Assembly: GCF_012843875.1 (NCBI RefSeq)
Contig: NZ_JABAFY010000005.1
Coordinates: forward strand, 39,049-103,048
DNA length: 64,000 nucleotides
Direction: 5' to 3'
Source of the DNA: Desulfovibrio piger
GTDB lineage: Bacteria > Desulfobacterota > Desulfovibrionia > Desulfovibrionales > Desulfovibrionaceae
Part shown: positions 41,763 through 51,455 of the stretch, in pieces
Numbering within the stretch: the stretch's first letter is position 1
How the letters are laid out: every line of letters begins with the position of its first letter
The notes under the pieces: generated by a model
Seen by the model: only the letters and a program-made list of their open reading frames with translations
Told to the model about the DNA's origin: nothing
Databases searched by the model: none
Program-made: the position numbers and the translations under genes

Positions 41763-43307
41763 CTATCGAGGGGTTGAAGGTGAGGGGCGACGCGTGCCCC
41801 AGAAAATGCCGAGCCAGAGCAGTCCGGCGGCCAGCGGCAGCCAGAGCCCGAGCTTGTGATAGATGGTGGCCCCCTGTTGCAGGCGCACACGCCCCCAGAG
41901 GGTATTTTCTTCGAACTGGCCCCCGCGGACGGTCACGCGGCCGCGGGCGTCGATGATGGCGGAGATGCCGGTATTGGTGCCCCGCAGCAGCCAGCGCCCC
42001 TGTTCCACGGCGCGCAGGGAGGCGAGGTACAGATGCTGGAGCGCCGCCGGCGAGCGGCCGAACCAGCCGTCGTTGCTGATGTCCACCAGCACGTTGGCGC
42101 CGTGCTCCACGCGGGCCTGCGCCAGCCAGGGGAAGACGGCCTCGTAGCAGATGAGCATGCCCAGGCGGAGGTCTTCGTGCACCAGGGGCGCGGCGGAGCG
42201 GCCGGGGGTGTAGACGCCCACTTCCTGGAGCAGGTCGGCAAGGAAGTTCCAGTTGAGCCACTCCGGCACATATTCGCCGAAGGGCACGAGATGTTCCTTG
42301 TCATAATGGCCCGCCGTGTTGCCCGAGGGATCGAGGAGCAGGGCACGGTTGAAGACCTGCATGTTGCCTGCCGCATCATACTGGAAGCCGGGCACGCCGG
42401 TCAGCAGGGGGCTCTGGGACTGGCGGGCCAGATTGCGCACCAGTGCGGACAGGATGCCGTTGTTGTCGAAATTGAAGGGCAGGGCCGTTTCGGGCCAGAC
42501 GATAAGGGGCTTTTCGCCGGGATGGCGCGCCAGCTCCGCCTGTGTCAGGCGCAGATAGGTCTCCACCGTGCGGCGCTGGTAGGCCGGCACCCACTTCTGG
42601 TTCTGGTCGATGTTGCCTTCGGCAAAGAGGACGGCCACGCTGTCCTCGCCGCGGGGATCGTCCTCCAGCGGCGTGGTGTGCAGGCGCCAGGCACCGTAGC
42701 CCAGCAGCAGGGCGGCCAGCAGCAGCCCGGTGCACACGCAGGCAGGCCGGCGCCAGTGCCGCAGGCAAAGGATCACCGTGACCCACAGGCCGGCCAGCAG
42801 ATAGGCACCCGTCACGTCGGCGGCCTGTATCCACAGGGGCCAGGCCGCCAGGGCGCCGCCCAGGGGCAGCCAGGGAAAGCCCGCCACCAGCGCGTAGACG
42901 TATTCCAGAAAATACCAGGCAAGACCCAGCAACCAGGCTTGCGCCAGCGGGCCGCGCCCGCGCAGGGCATGGGCCAGCAGGCTGAACAGGCCGCCGGCGC
43001 TGGCCAGGCAGGTGGCCACCAGCACGGCGCAGACCGCCGCCAGGGCCATGGGCAGGTTGCCCACGGTGGCCATGGGAATGGTCAGCCAGTAGAGCACGGC
43101 CGCCATGCCCACGATGGAGCTCAGCCAGCCGCGACGCAGGGCCGCGCCCGCCGAGGGCGCCGAATCGCCCAGCAGGGCCAGGCACAGGGGCAGCAGCAGG
43201 GCCAGCGGCGGCAGGGAGATCCAGCCGTTGGGGAACGCAAGCCACAACGCCGCGGCCCCCGCCAGGCCGAGGCCCAGGGGGGAGGAACGCAACCAGGCGT
43301 CACGCAT
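41763..43307 (-). CDS. lnt: Apolipoprotein N-acyltransferase
   Basis: A 514-residue inner-membrane enzyme that adds the third acyl chain to lipoproteins. About six hydrophobic segments fill the first 210 residues, followed by a nitrilase-type domain. The catalytic triad is visible as Glu in IVWPETALPFN, Lys in DKEHLVPFGEYVP, and Cys in GMLICYEAVFPW; a last transmembrane segment lies near the C terminus (LGLWLPLAAGLLWLGIFWG). It starts one base after the corC-like stop, so the two are cotranscribed, a common lnt-corC pairing. Confidence 0.94.
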   Translation of the reverse strand: MRDAWLRSSPLGLGLAGAAALWLAFPNGWISLPPLALLLPLCLALLGDSAPSAGAALRRGWLSSIVGMAAVLYWLTIPMATVGNLPMALAAVCAVLVATCLASAGGLFSLLAHALRGRGPLAQAWLLGLAWYFLEYVYALVAGFPWLPLGGALAAWPLWIQAADVTGAYLLAGLWVTVILCLRHWRRPACVCTGLLLAALLLGYGAWRLHTTPLEDDPRGEDSVAVLFAEGNIDQNQKWVPAYQRRTVETYLRLTQAELARHPGEKPLIVWPETALPFNFDNNGILSALVRNLARQSQSPLLTGVPGFQYDAAGNMQVFNRALLLDPSGNTAGHYDKEHLVPFGEYVPEWLNWNFLADLLQEVGVYTPGRSAAPLVHEDLRLGMLICYEAVFPWLAQARVEHGANVLVDISNDGWFGRSPAALQHLYLASLRAVEQGRWLLRGTNTGISAIIDARGRVTVRGGQFEENTLWGRVRLQQGATIYHKLGLWLPLAAGLLWLGIFWGTRRPSPSTPR

Positions 43308-43308
43308 C

Positions 43309-44172
43309 TCAGTCTTCCGTTTCAGAGGCGTCGGGCGTGTTTTCCCGGGCCGGTTCCATGCGCAGGTGGCGGATGAGCTTCTTGTCCGCATCCAGCACTT
43401 CGAAGCGCCAGCCGCGCAGGATGAAGACCTCGCCGGGGGCGGGCACATGGCCGGCTTCCATGCTCAGGTAGCCGCCGATGGTGTCCACTTCGTCGGAGCT
43501 GAGGTCCACGCCCAGTTCTTCAAGATCTTCCAGCAGGGCACGGCCCGTGAGTTCATAGACATGGGCCCCCAGGGGACGGATGTCTTCCTCGCGGGGAGCG
43601 TCGTGTTCGTCCTCGATGTCGCCCACGATCTCTTCCAGCAGGTCTTCGATGGTGATCAGGCCCGAGGTGCCGCCGTATTCATCCAGCGCGATGGCGATGT
43701 GCTGCTTGCTGGCGCGGAATTCCTGCAGGAGGTTGCGGATGGGCTTGGTCTCGGGCACGAAGAACGGTTCGCGCATGATGGCACTGGCGGGCTGGTCAGC
43801 CATCTTGGGGTCCAGCAGGCAGCTCAGGATATCCTTGGCGTGGAGCATGCCGACCATATTGTCCCGGGTGTCGCGGAAGACAGGGATGCGGGAATGGCCC
43901 GACTCCACGATGACCCTGGCCACTTCGGGCAGGAGCATGTCTTCGGGGACACAGTCGATGTCGGTGCGGGGCGTCATGGTGTCCTGCACCTGCAGGTCGT
44001 TGAAGCGCAGGATGCCCAGGAGCATGGACTCCTCGTCGGGCTCCACTTCGCCGTCGGCGCGGGCTTCGATGATGGCTTTTTCTAGGGATTCATCGTCTTC
44101 GCGTCCGAAAAAGCGGGTCAGACGCGACCAGATGGTGCCATTGCTACTATGACAGTCGGAACCACCGTCCAA
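43309..44172 (-). CDS. CBS-domain transporter-associated protein (CorC-like)
   Basis: A 287-residue cytosolic protein with two CBS domains (VQDTMTPRTDIDCVPEDM... and REPFFVPETKPIRNLLQEF...) and a C-terminal CorC/HlyC transporter-associated domain (DVYELTG-like HVYELTGRALLEDLEELGVDL; TIGGYLSMEAGHVPAPGE). It lacks the membrane DUF21 part. Such proteins are linked to divalent-cation handling and are often paired with lnt and the RNA-processing gene ybeY. The start is a TTG at 44172 with AGGAGG five bases upstream; no upstream ATG is available. Confidence 0.88.
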   Translation of the reverse strand: MDGGSDCHSSNGTIWSRLTRFFGREDDESLEKAIIEARADGEVEPDEESMLLGILRFNDLQVQDTMTPRTDIDCVPEDMLLPEVARVIVESGHSRIPVFRDTRDNMVGMLHAKDILSCLLDPKMADQPASAIMREPFFVPETKPIRNLLQEFRASKQHIAIALDEYGGTSGLITIEDLLEEIVGDIEDEHDAPREEDIRPLGAHVYELTGRALLEDLEELGVDLSSDEVDTIGGYLSMEAGHVPAPGEVFILRGWRFEVLDADKKLIRHLRMEPARENTPDASETED

Positions 44173-44507
44173 AACAGCCTCCTAGAAGGGCTTTGCCTGC
44201 GCGCCGCACCGGCGCCGGGCAAAGGCATGTCGCCGTGCCGGGGCACGGGCTGGGGTGAGGGGGACGCCGCCGGGAACGCAGCCCACGAAGGCGGCGGGAT
44301 GCGCAGCCTTGTCGTGGAGGCGTCCGGGCGGACGCAGGAGCGGATGCCGCGTCCGGGGCAGGAAAACGCGGTCTGCCGCCGTGTGTACGGCGTGGCCCTG
44401 AGCACACGCCTACAAAAGGCACCCGTCCTCTCAGGATAACGGGGAACATTCCCCAACGTCAACAGCGCATCCTTCTTTTGTCAGGCGAAGATGCGCGGCA
44501 CAAAAAG
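44173..44507. other. Intergenic region mnmG / corC-like gene
   Basis: No gene is seen. The region contains the promoter of the corC-lnt-prfB run (44433-44462) with a 260-base leader, and the end of the mnmG terminator at its left edge. Confidence 0.5.
44433..44462 (-). promoter_or_regulatory. Promoter with internal palindrome for corC-lnt-prfB
   Basis: On the minus strand, TTGACG (44462-44457), an 18-base spacer and TATCCT (44438-44433). The spacer contains the palindrome GGGGAACATTCCCC (44441-44454, plus-strand reading), a position where a repressor would block RNA polymerase. Confidence 0.55.
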
Positions 44508-44534
44508 GGGACCCGCGGCTGGGCCGCAGGTCCC
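44502..44534 (-). terminator. Intrinsic terminator of mnmG
   Basis: GGGACC, a mismatch and GCGGC (44508-44519) pair with the matching right arm ending GGTCCC (44523-44534). On the minus strand five T follow. Confidence 0.88.
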
Positions 44535-44544
44535 GGAAAAGGCA

Positions 44545-46476
44545 TCAGAGGGACTGCCGCTTGCCACGTAGCAGGCCCAGCTTGTGCAGGTGGATCTCCA
44601 GACAGCCCACGGCCGCCGGGGTCACGCCGGAGATGCGCCCGGCCTGGCCGAGGTTGCGGGGCCGCACGCGGTCCAGCTTTTCCTCCACCTCGCGGGAAAG
44701 GCCCGCCACCTGCCGGTAATCCAGATCGGCGGGCAGCTCCACGGATTCCAGACGCGCGGCACGGGCGATGAGCTCGCGCTGGCGCTCCAGATAGCCCGCG
44801 TATTTGACGTCCACCTGGACGGTCTCCAGATCGCGCAGGTCGCGATCGGCCAGGGCCTCGGCCAGCGGGGCCGAGATGCGGGCCAGACGCTCCAGATCCA
44901 TGTCGGGACGGCGCAGGGCCTCTTCCAGCGTCCGGCCGCGCAGCGCGGTACGCAGTTCCGTCTCTTCGGGCGTTGCCGGAGCGGTCTGCGCCGCTTCGTC
45001 GCCGTCGGCCAGCTGGACGCGCACCTGCTGCAGCAGGCGGCGCACCGCATGGCCGTGTTCCATCTTGTCGTTGAAGAGGCGCCACTGTTCTTCGCCCACC
45101 AGACCGATCTTGCGGCCCAGCGGGGTCAGGCGCACGTCGGCATTGTCCTCGCGCAGCAGCAGGCGGTGCTCCGCCCGCGAGGTGAACATGCGGTAGGGCT
45201 CCTCGGTGCCGGAGGTGACCAGGTCGTCCACCAGCACGGCCATGTACGAGGAGTCGCGTCCGGGCACGAAGGGATCGAGCTCCTTCTCCCGGCAGGCGAT
45301 GTTCAGGGCCGCCCACAGCCCCTGGGCCGCGGCCTCTTCGTAACCGGAGGTGCCGTTGATCTGGCCCGCCAGCCACAGACCGGGCAGGGCCTTGGTCTCC
45401 AGCGTGCCGTGCAGCTGCACCGGGTTGGCATAGTCATATTCGATGGCATAGCCGGGACGCACCATGACGGCATGCTCCAGACCGGGGATGGCGTGGATCA
45501 TGGCCTGCTGCACGTCCAGCGGCAGGCTGGTGGAGATACCGTTGGCATAGACCTCCGGGCTGTCCAGGCCTTCGGGCTCCAGGAAGATCTGGTGCCGTTC
45601 GCGCTCGGGGAAGCGCGCCACCTTGTCCTCGATGGAGGGGCAGTAGCGGGCGCCCGTGCCCTGGATGACCCCGGTGAACAGGGGCGAGCGGTCGAAGCCG
45701 GAACGGATGGCCGCATGGGCGGCCTCGTTGGTCCAGGTGATGTGGCAGGGCACCTGCGGCAGCACCGGGCCGGGACCACGGAAGCTGAAGCGCGGCGGCG
45801 GAGTATCGCCGGGCTGTTCCTCCAGTTTGGAAAAATCGATGGACGCCCGCAGCAGGCGCGGCGTGGTGCCGGTCTTGAGACGGCCCAGCGTGAGGCCCAG
45901 ACGGCGCAGGCTGTCGGAAAGGCCCGTGGCCGGGGCATCACCCAGACGGCCGCCGGGCAGATGCGTGAGGCCGATGTGGATGAGGCCGGCCAGGAACGTG
46001 CCGGTGGTGAGCAGTACATGCCGAGCATGGAAGGTCAGGCCCTGGGCCGTGCGCACGCCGGCGGCATGGCCGTTCTCTTCCAGCACCTCGGTCACGGAGT
46101 CCTGCCAGATGCGCAGGCCGGGCGTGGAGAACAGGGTCTTCTTGAGGACCTTCTGATAGGCCTCGCGGTCGATTTGGGCGCGCGTGGCGCGCACGGCCGG
46201 GCCCTTGCTCATGTTGAGGGTGCGGAACTGGATGCCCCCGGCATCGGCCCACAGGCCCATCATGCCGCCCAGGGCGTCGATCTCGCGCACCATGTGGCCC
46301 TTGGCCAGGCCGCCGATGGCAGGGTTGCAGGACAGATAGCCCAGACGGTCCACATTGCCGGAGATCAGCAGCACGCTCAGGCCAAGACGGGCCAGGGCCA
46401 CGGCGGCCTCGGAACCGGCATGGCCGCCGCCTGTCACGATACAGTCAAAACGGTTCTCAGCGCTGCATGAGCACAT
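44545..46476 (-). CDS. mnmG: tRNA uridine-5-carboxymethylaminomethyl modification enzyme MnmG
   Basis: A 643-residue FAD-dependent enzyme that, with MnmE, modifies wobble U34 of certain tRNAs. The FAD motif is [22 protein letters not shown] (about residues 11-32). [38 protein letters not shown] and [19 protein letters not shown] [17 protein letters not shown] blocks are standard. The length is close to E. coli MnmG (629). ATG 46476 lies 20 bases inside the upstream M20 peptidase gene, so the two overlap and are coupled. Confidence 0.95.
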   Translation of the reverse strand: MCSCSAENRFDCIVTGGGHAGSEAAVALARLGLSVLLISGNVDRLGYLSCNPAIGGLAKGHMVREIDALGGMMGLWADAGGIQFRTLNMSKGPAVRATRAQIDREAYQKVLKKTLFSTPGLRIWQDSVTEVLEENGHAAGVRTAQGLTFHARHVLLTTGTFLAGLIHIGLTHLPGGRLGDAPATGLSDSLRRLGLTLGRLKTGTTPRLLRASIDFSKLEEQPGDTPPPRFSFRGPGPVLPQVPCHITWTNEAAHAAIRSGFDRSPLFTGVIQGTGARYCPSIEDKVARFPERERHQIFLEPEGLDSPEVYANGISTSLPLDVQQAMIHAIPGLEHAVMVRPGYAIEYDYANPVQLHGTLETKALPGLWLAGQINGTSGYEEAAAQGLWAALNIACREKELDPFVPGRDSSYMAVLVDDLVTSGTEEPYRMFTSRAEHRLLLREDNADVRLTPLGRKIGLVGEEQWRLFNDKMEHGHAVRRLLQQVRVQLADGDEAAQTAPATPEETELRTALRGRTLEEALRRPDMDLERLARISAPLAEALADRDLRDLETVQVDVKYAGYLERQRELIARAARLESVELPADLDYRQVAGLSREVEEKLDRVRPRNLGQAGRISGVTPAAVGCLEIHLHKLGLLRGKRQSL

Positions 46477-47719
46477 GGGCAAACACCTGGGCGTCCTTGA
46501 GGGTGGCGGTGATGGAAGAATGTTCGTCGGGCTGGTGGCAGGTGCTGTCGATGCAGCTCCACACGGCGGCGGGCAGGCCCTGCTGGCGCAGCAGGGCGGC
46601 CACGGTGGCGCCGCCGATGCCCACGGGACGGACCTCCACCTGATAGATGTCCGTGACGGCACGGCGCAGGGCCGCGACCACGGGGCTGTCCGCAGCCGTT
46701 TCCGAGGCGCGCTGGCAGTGCTCGATGGCCGCGTCGATGCGCACGCCGTGATGTTCGGCAACGGCCGTCAGGCGACGGCGGGCGGCGTCCAGCACATGCT
46801 CGGGTTCCACGCCGGGCAGCAGACGGCAGTCCACGTAAAAAGTGTCATGTCCGGGCAGGATGTTGACGCTGGGCACGTTGGCATCGTGGCGGCTGGGCAC
46901 GAAGGTGGAGCAGGCCGGGTCGAACAGGGCGTCGCGGCGGGGGAAATCCTTGTGCAGCTCCATGCAGGCCAGCACGGCGGCGGCCCCGGCCACGAAGGCG
47001 TTGCGGCCCTTGTGGGGCGTGGAGGCATGGCACTGCACGCCGCTGACGTCGACCTTGAGCCAGCACAGGCACTTTTCGGCCACCTCGATGTCCGCGCCCG
47101 TGGGGGAACCGGAGTCCGGCACGATGTAGAAATCGTCAGCACGCAGGAAACGCTGCTCTTCGGGGAGAGCCGCGTGGCGCTCTAGCACATGGGCCAGGCC
47201 GTAGTCGTTGCCGCATTCCTCATCGGCCATGAACACCAGGCCCAGGCTGAGTTCGGGGGTGATGTCGCAGGCATGCAGGGCTTCGGCCAGCAGCAGCATG
47301 CTCACCAGGCCCTGCTGGTTGTCCTCCACACCGCGTCCGACGAGCATGTCGCCCTGCCGGACCACCTGCCAGGGATCGGAATGCCACAGGGCCGGGTCAC
47401 CGGGCGGCACCACGTCCATGTGGGCAAAAAGCCAGAGCGTCCGGGAGGAACGGCCGGGGATGCGGGCCACCACGTTGGGGCGCAGCCCGGAGGGCACGCG
47501 CGGATCGGCGGCATCCAGACGGCGGATGTCGCTCACCCCGCAGGCGCGCAGGCAGTCTTCGATATACAGGGCCTTGGCCAGCTCGCCCTCGCTGCCGTTT
47601 TCCGGGCCCAGGGCACGGAAGGCGGTCAGGTCGCCCTGAAGGGCCGCCACACGGTCCTGACGCTGATCCAGCCAGCGCAGGAGGGGGGACAGGGCGCTGT
47701 CCTGCGAACTTGTGTTCAT
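46457..47719 (-). CDS. M20-family metallopeptidase (DapE/ArgE-like)
   Basis: A 420-residue cytosolic metallohydrolase of the M20 family. The first metal His is in [14 protein letters not shown] (about residue 100); the bridging Asp is in [10 protein letters not shown], the catalytic Glu pair in [12 protein letters not shown], and further ligands in [11 protein letters not shown] and CHQPDEHS. Family members are aminoacylases, deacetylases or dipeptidases; which one this is cannot be read out. DNQQ replaces the more common DMKG at the Asp. The start at 47719 is supported by AAGGA eight bases upstream and by loss of homology before it. Confidence 0.87.
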   Translation of the reverse strand: MNTSSQDSALSPLLRWLDQRQDRVAALQGDLTAFRALGPENGSEGELAKALYIEDCLRACGVSDIRRLDAADPRVPSGLRPNVVARIPGRSSRTLWLFAHMDVVPPGDPALWHSDPWQVVRQGDMLVGRGVEDNQQGLVSMLLLAEALHACDITPELSLGLVFMADEECGNDYGLAHVLERHAALPEEQRFLRADDFYIVPDSGSPTGADIEVAEKCLCWLKVDVSGVQCHASTPHKGRNAFVAGAAAVLACMELHKDFPRRDALFDPACSTFVPSRHDANVPSVNILPGHDTFYVDCRLLPGVEPEHVLDAARRRLTAVAEHHGVRIDAAIEHCQRASETAADSPVVAALRRAVTDIYQVEVRPVGIGGATVAALLRQQGLPAAVWSCIDSTCHQPDEHSSITATLKDAQVFAHVLMQR

Positions 47720-47771
47720 GCTGTTTTTCCTTGAAGCCGCCCGGGCCTGGAGGCCCCTGCGGACAAATGAC

Positions 47772-47799
47772 AAAAGGGAGGCTGTCGCGACAGCCTCCC
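47772..47799 (-). terminator. Intrinsic terminator after PxxKW gene
   Basis: A perfect 24-base palindrome made of GGGAGGCTGTCG and CGACAGCCTCCC (47776-47799), followed on the minus strand by TTTT. Confidence 0.85.
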
Positions 47800-47873
47800 C
47801 TGTGCAATGTGCCAGAAAATTGCAATCGGTGCGGGATGTTCGCGCCGGGCGCGTCCCGCATGCCGCGTATGGT

Positions 47874-48137
47874 CTAGCGACCCTTGGCGGCGCGCTTGGA
47901 CGCCTTCAGGGGGTTGACCTTGGCAGCGGCGGCGACCTGCACCTTCACATGGGTAGCGAAGTTGCAGCGGCCACCGGACCACTTGCTGGCGGGGCTGGCG
48001 TAGCTGGAGCAGAAGTTTTCGCCTTCAAACTCGCGAATGCGATCACAGCCTTCGCACTTGTCAATGATGGGGGAAACCACAAAACCGTTCACAACCACGC
48101 CTTCGGCGGTTTTCACGGCATTAAGCAGAGCAGCCAT
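47874..48137 (-). CDS. PxxKW-type small Cys-rich protein
   Basis: An 87-residue protein. It has a VVSPIIDKCEGCDRI Cys pair, then FCSSYASPASKWSGGRCNFATHV, which contains the P-x-x-K-W signature and two more cysteines, and ends in a Lys/Arg/Ala-rich tail (KASKRAAKGR). I recall this as a small family in sulfate-reducing deltaproteobacteria with unknown function; four conserved cysteines suggest a bound metal. A GGAGG site, a strong promoter and its own terminator imply substantial independent expression. Confidence 0.78.
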   Translation of the reverse strand: MAALLNAVKTAEGVVVNGFVVSPIIDKCEGCDRIREFEGENFCSSYASPASKWSGGRCNFATHVKVQVAAAAKVNPLKASKRAAKGR

Positions 48138-48186
48138 AACGATACCTCCATGCGCCGAAGCGCTTTCGTTTCAGTCTGAATGGGGC

Positions 48187-48214
48187 ACTATAGACCAAAA
48201 AACAATGGTGTCAA
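48187..48214 (-). promoter_or_regulatory. Strong sigma70-type promoter for the PxxKW gene
   Basis: On the minus strand, a perfect TTGACA (48214-48209), 16-base spacer, and TATAGT (48192-48187), 50 bases upstream of the start codon. It is among the best promoter matches in the window. Confidence 0.8.
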
Positions 48215-48315
48215 GTCCCCCCGTGCAAGGGAACCCCGCCCGGGCGGCTTTTCCGCTGCCGCAAGGGCCCCGCTCCGGCCCCGGCAGGCAAGGCCGCGAC
48301 GGGAAGGGCTCCGGC

Positions 48316-49644
48316 TCAGGCCACCTGTTCGGGCAGGCCCAGGCGGCGCAGGACGAAGCGCCGCATCTCGCGCACTTCCGCGCACAGGGCCGGGTAATCA
48401 AAGCGGCTGAAGCGGCCGTCACGGTACAGGACCTCGCCCGCCACCATGGTCAGGGCCACTTCCATGCCCGTGGCCGCATAGACGGCGTGGGAGGCCGCGT
48501 TGAACAGGGGCTGCATGTTGGGCGCGGAAAGATCCAGCGCGATGCAGTCCGCGGGACGCCCCACGGCAAGGACGCCGCCGTCACCGCCCATGGCCGCCGC
48601 ACCGCCTCGGGTGGCCATGTCGAGCACCGTCCGGGCGGGCATGGTCTCGGGATCGCCCGCCGCCTTGTGCAGCAGGGCGGCGCGGCCCATCTCTGTGAAC
48701 ATGTTGAGGCGGTTGTTGCTGGCGGCGCCGTCGCTGCCCAGGGCCAGCCGCACGCCGGCATCCAGCATGGCGGGCACCGGGGCCACCCCGGAGGCCAGCT
48801 TCATGTTGGACGAGGGATTGTGGACAACGATCACGCCGCGGCGGGCCAGCAGGGCGATCTCGTCGGCGTCCACGTCCACCACATGGGCCAGGATGGTCCC
48901 GGGACGCAGCAGCCCCAGACGGTCGGCATGGGCCACGGGGCGCAGGCCGTGCTGTTCCAGGCTCAGGGCCGTTTCCTGACGGGTCTCGGCCAGATGGATG
49001 TGCAGCGGCAGGCCCAGTTCGTCGGCCAGTTCGCGGCAGGCCGTGAGCTGCGCCGCCGTGGTGGTGTAGACGCTGTGGGGCATGACGGCCACATGCAGAC
49101 GGTCATGACCGGCCCAGCGCTGCGCCATCTCCCGGGTGCAGGCCAGGGCCGCATCGGCATCCGGGCAGCAGGCCGAGGGGAAATTGAACACGCCCTCACC
49201 GGCCAGGCAGCGCAGACCGGCCTTGTCCGCCGCTTCCAGCACGGCGGCTTCGAAGATGTACATGTCCACGCAGGACGTGGTCCCGGTGCGCAGCATCTCG
49301 GCAAAGCCCAGCAGGCTGCCCAGGCGCACCAGATCGGGCGTCAGGCCCTGTTCCACGGGAAAGATCTTCTGCTGCAGCCAGTCCATGAGCGGCATGTCGT
49401 CGGCCAGGCCCCGCAGGAAGGTCATGGCCGCGTGGGTGTGGGCGTTGACAAGGCCGGGCATGACGAGCATGCCGGAAAGGTCGAGGATTTCACGTGCCTG
49501 CCATGCGGCTGTCACATCCTGGCTGTAGCCCAGGGCGACGATGCGCCCGCCATCAATGGCCAGGGCGGCGTTTTCGAGGACGCGCCGGTCATCGTCCTGG
49601 GTCAGCAGGACACCGGCGTGGAGAAGCGTGTCGCAGGTTTGCAT
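48316..49644 (-). CDS. Amidohydrolase, MTA/SAH deaminase-like
   Basis: A 442-residue metal-dependent hydrolase of the cytosine-deaminase-like amidohydrolase group. Metal ligands are visible in MPGLVNAHTHAAM (HxH, about residue 66), LHIHLAETRQE, ILAHVVDVD and LGSDGAASNNRLNMF. The block LADDMPLMDWLQQKIFP is characteristic of 5'-methylthioadenosine/S-adenosylhomocysteine deaminases (MtaD). It would then deaminate MTA or SAH in the SAM recycling pathway. Guanine- or other deaminase activity cannot be excluded. AGGAG supports ATG 49644. Confidence 0.85.
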   Translation of the reverse strand: MQTCDTLLHAGVLLTQDDDRRVLENAALAIDGGRIVALGYSQDVTAAWQAREILDLSGMLVMPGLVNAHTHAAMTFLRGLADDMPLMDWLQQKIFPVEQGLTPDLVRLGSLLGFAEMLRTGTTSCVDMYIFEAAVLEAADKAGLRCLAGEGVFNFPSACCPDADAALACTREMAQRWAGHDRLHVAVMPHSVYTTTAAQLTACRELADELGLPLHIHLAETRQETALSLEQHGLRPVAHADRLGLLRPGTILAHVVDVDADEIALLARRGVIVVHNPSSNMKLASGVAPVPAMLDAGVRLALGSDGAASNNRLNMFTEMGRAALLHKAAGDPETMPARTVLDMATRGGAAAMGGDGGVLAVGRPADCIALDLSAPNMQPLFNAASHAVYAATGMEVALTMVAGEVLYRDGRFSRFDYPALCAEVREMRRFVLRRLGLPEQVA

Positions 49645-49722
49645 GGATGCTCCTGACGGGTTAAGGTCTGCGGACGGGAAAAACAGGCGTAGTTGTATCC
49701 TCATGCTTCGGGGAGGGCAAGA

Positions 49723-50481
49723 ATGGACGCGCTGCTGCTGCACGGTCTGGGTGGAGGGCCCGCTGATATGGATTCGCTGGCGCAAGAGCTGGCGACGATG
49801 GGCGTGGCATGCCATGCGCCCTGTCTGCCGGGGCATGGCACCGGCTGGGAGGCTTTCGTACGCAGCCACTGGAACCAGTGGAGCGCGGCGGCCCATGAGG
49901 CCTATGCCGCCCTTGCGGGCCAAAGCCCGGAGCCGCCCCTGCTGGCGGGCTATTCCCTGGGCGGCCTGCTGGCTCTGGATACGCTTTTTTGGGCCCGGGA
50001 GGCCGGGTTGCCCGCGCCCCGCTGCCTGCTGGTCTTCGCCGCGCCGCTCTACTGGTCGTCCCGCCCCGGCCGTCTGGGCGAACGGGCCCTGCGCTGGCGG
50101 CTGGCCTGGAAAGCCTGGCGACAGCCTGTGGAGATCTGCTCCCCGCGCAGTGAGGCCGCGCGGGAGACCGCGCCCTGGCAGGGACACGAGCGGGTGGTCT
50201 GCTGGCGCCATATGGCCGAGATAGCCCATGAGCAGCCCCGGCTGCGGGCCCTGCTGCCCGCCTGCGATGTCCCGGTCTGTTATGTCCAGCTCTGGCATGA
50301 CAGCAGCTGCCCGCGCCGCAATGCCGTGGAGTGGATCTGCACGGCGTCCCGCAGGGCCGAGACCCATGTGCTGCGCACGGTCAGCCGTCACGGCGGGCAT
50401 CTGCCCCTGTCGCACAGGGAGAGCCGGGACGAGGTGGTGCGCATCGCCTGCAATTTCGTCCGGGCCGTGCTGGGAAGCTGA
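49723..50481 (+). CDS. Alpha/beta hydrolase
   Basis: A 252-residue alpha/beta hydrolase. LLLHGLGGGPADMDSLAQELATMG at the N terminus forms the oxyanion region, the nucleophile elbow is LAGYSLGGLLAL (Ser at about residue 77), and the catalytic His is in SRHGGHLPLSH near the C terminus. The acid residue is probably the Asp in QLWHDSSCP. It resembles carboxylesterase/monoacylglycerol-lipase-like enzymes; the substrate is unknown. It is divergent from the amidohydrolase gene, and GGGAGGG precedes the ATG. Confidence 0.85.
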   Translation: MDALLLHGLGGGPADMDSLAQELATMGVACHAPCLPGHGTGWEAFVRSHWNQWSAAAHEAYAALAGQSPEPPLLAGYSLGGLLALDTLFWAREAGLPAPRCLLVFAAPLYWSSRPGRLGERALRWRLAWKAWRQPVEICSPRSEAARETAPWQGHERVVCWRHMAEIAHEQPRLRALLPACDVPVCYVQLWHDSSCPRRNAVEWICTASRRAETHVLRTVSRHGGHLPLSHRESRDEVVRIACNFVRAVLGS

Positions 50482-50939
50482 GGTCCGCCCCGTACAGAGA
50501 GCCTTTTCGGGATACCGGGGCGGCATCCCCGGTGATAGGAAGGGGATGCGTCTTTCTTCCCTCAGACGGGTGGAGCAGAGGAGGGGCGATCCTTTCCGAA
50601 GGCCGCTTGCGCAGGAACTTCGCTTTTCCGCCTGTCGTCTCTGTGCGGGAGCTTCCCGGGCGGGATGGCGGCCCAGGCACCGGGCTTTCCTTCAATAAAG
50701 AGACTGCACAGTCCCCGGTCGTTCAAATCGGCCCTGCGGCGGCGATTTTTTCTGAACGAAGCGCCCCTGCCGGCATGTTTTTTACCATCACCCCTGCCGC
50801 GCGGAGGACGTTTTTCCCGCTCAGGAGAAGGGCTTGCAAGTTTTTTTGCGGCAGGATATGCTTGCGCGCTGAAAATTTGTTACCCCGGGCATCCCGCATA
50901 GAAAGCGGCCTGCCTACAGCATCCCTTTGGAGGTTCATC
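50482..50939. other. Intergenic region upstream of yajC-secDF
   Basis: No gene is seen in these 458 bases. An open frame continues through it into yajC but shows no protein-like sequence. The promoter of yajC-secD-secF must lie here; T-rich tracts occur near 50745-50880, but I cannot name the hexamers with confidence. Confidence 0.45.
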
Positions 50940-51302
50940 TTGTTGTTTGAATCCGTTGCTTTCGCCATGGGTACCCCCCAGGCCGGCGGCGCCGCCCCCA
51001 GCGGCGGCGACATGCTGATGCAGTTTGTTCCCCTGATCCTGATGTTCGCCATCTTCTGGTTCCTGCTGATCCGTCCCCAGCAGAAGCGCGCCAAGGCCCA
51101 CAAGCAGATGCTGGCCGAACTGAAGCGCGGCGACCACGTGATGACCAGCAGCGGCCTGATCGGTCGCATCGTGGAAATCAGCGAAGAAGAAGTGGTCATC
51201 GAATGTGGCGATGCCAAGCTGCGCATGAGCCGCGGCGCCATCGGCGGCCTGATCGGCAAGAGCGCCGAAAAGGCTGAAGCCAAGGCCGAAGAAAAGAAGT
51301 AA
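50940..51302 (+). CDS. yajC: Preprotein translocase subunit YajC
   Basis: A 120-residue protein with one transmembrane segment (MQFVPLILMFAIFWFLLIRPQQKRAKAHKQML) containing the YajC hallmark FLLIRPQQKR, followed by GDHVMTSSGLIGRIVEISEEEVVIE. YajC associates with SecDF. The start is a TTG at 50940 six bases after GGAGG; the first ATG (50967) would be too far from any ribosome binding site. A second TTG directly follows at 50943. Confidence 0.92.
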   Translation: MLFESVAFAMGTPQAGGAAPSGGDMLMQFVPLILMFAIFWFLLIRPQQKRAKAHKQMLAELKRGDHVMTSSGLIGRIVEISEEEVVIECGDAKLRMSRGAIGGLIGKSAEKAEAKAEEKK

Positions 51303-51455
51303 CATTCCGTTCTTGTTTCGGAATCGGTAATGGTTGCGGCTCCGGCGCCGCCCTGTTTGCAGGGAGGCGCCGGGCCGTGTCGGGCGGTTCTGGCTCCGGC
51401 CGGCCGCCTCTTTCCGTTTTTACGGACATCTCCATCAAGTGCGGAAGGTATCCCA

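Noticed and set aside
41680..42261. A 193-codon minus-strand frame ending at the prfB TGA
   Set aside because: Only its last 25 codons are real, as the zero-frame start of prfB; the remainder lies inside lnt in another frame.
50331..50939. Long in-frame extension upstream of yajC
   Set aside because: The extension overlaps the alpha/beta hydrolase gene in another frame and is not protein-like. GGAGG with the TTG at 50940 marks the true start.
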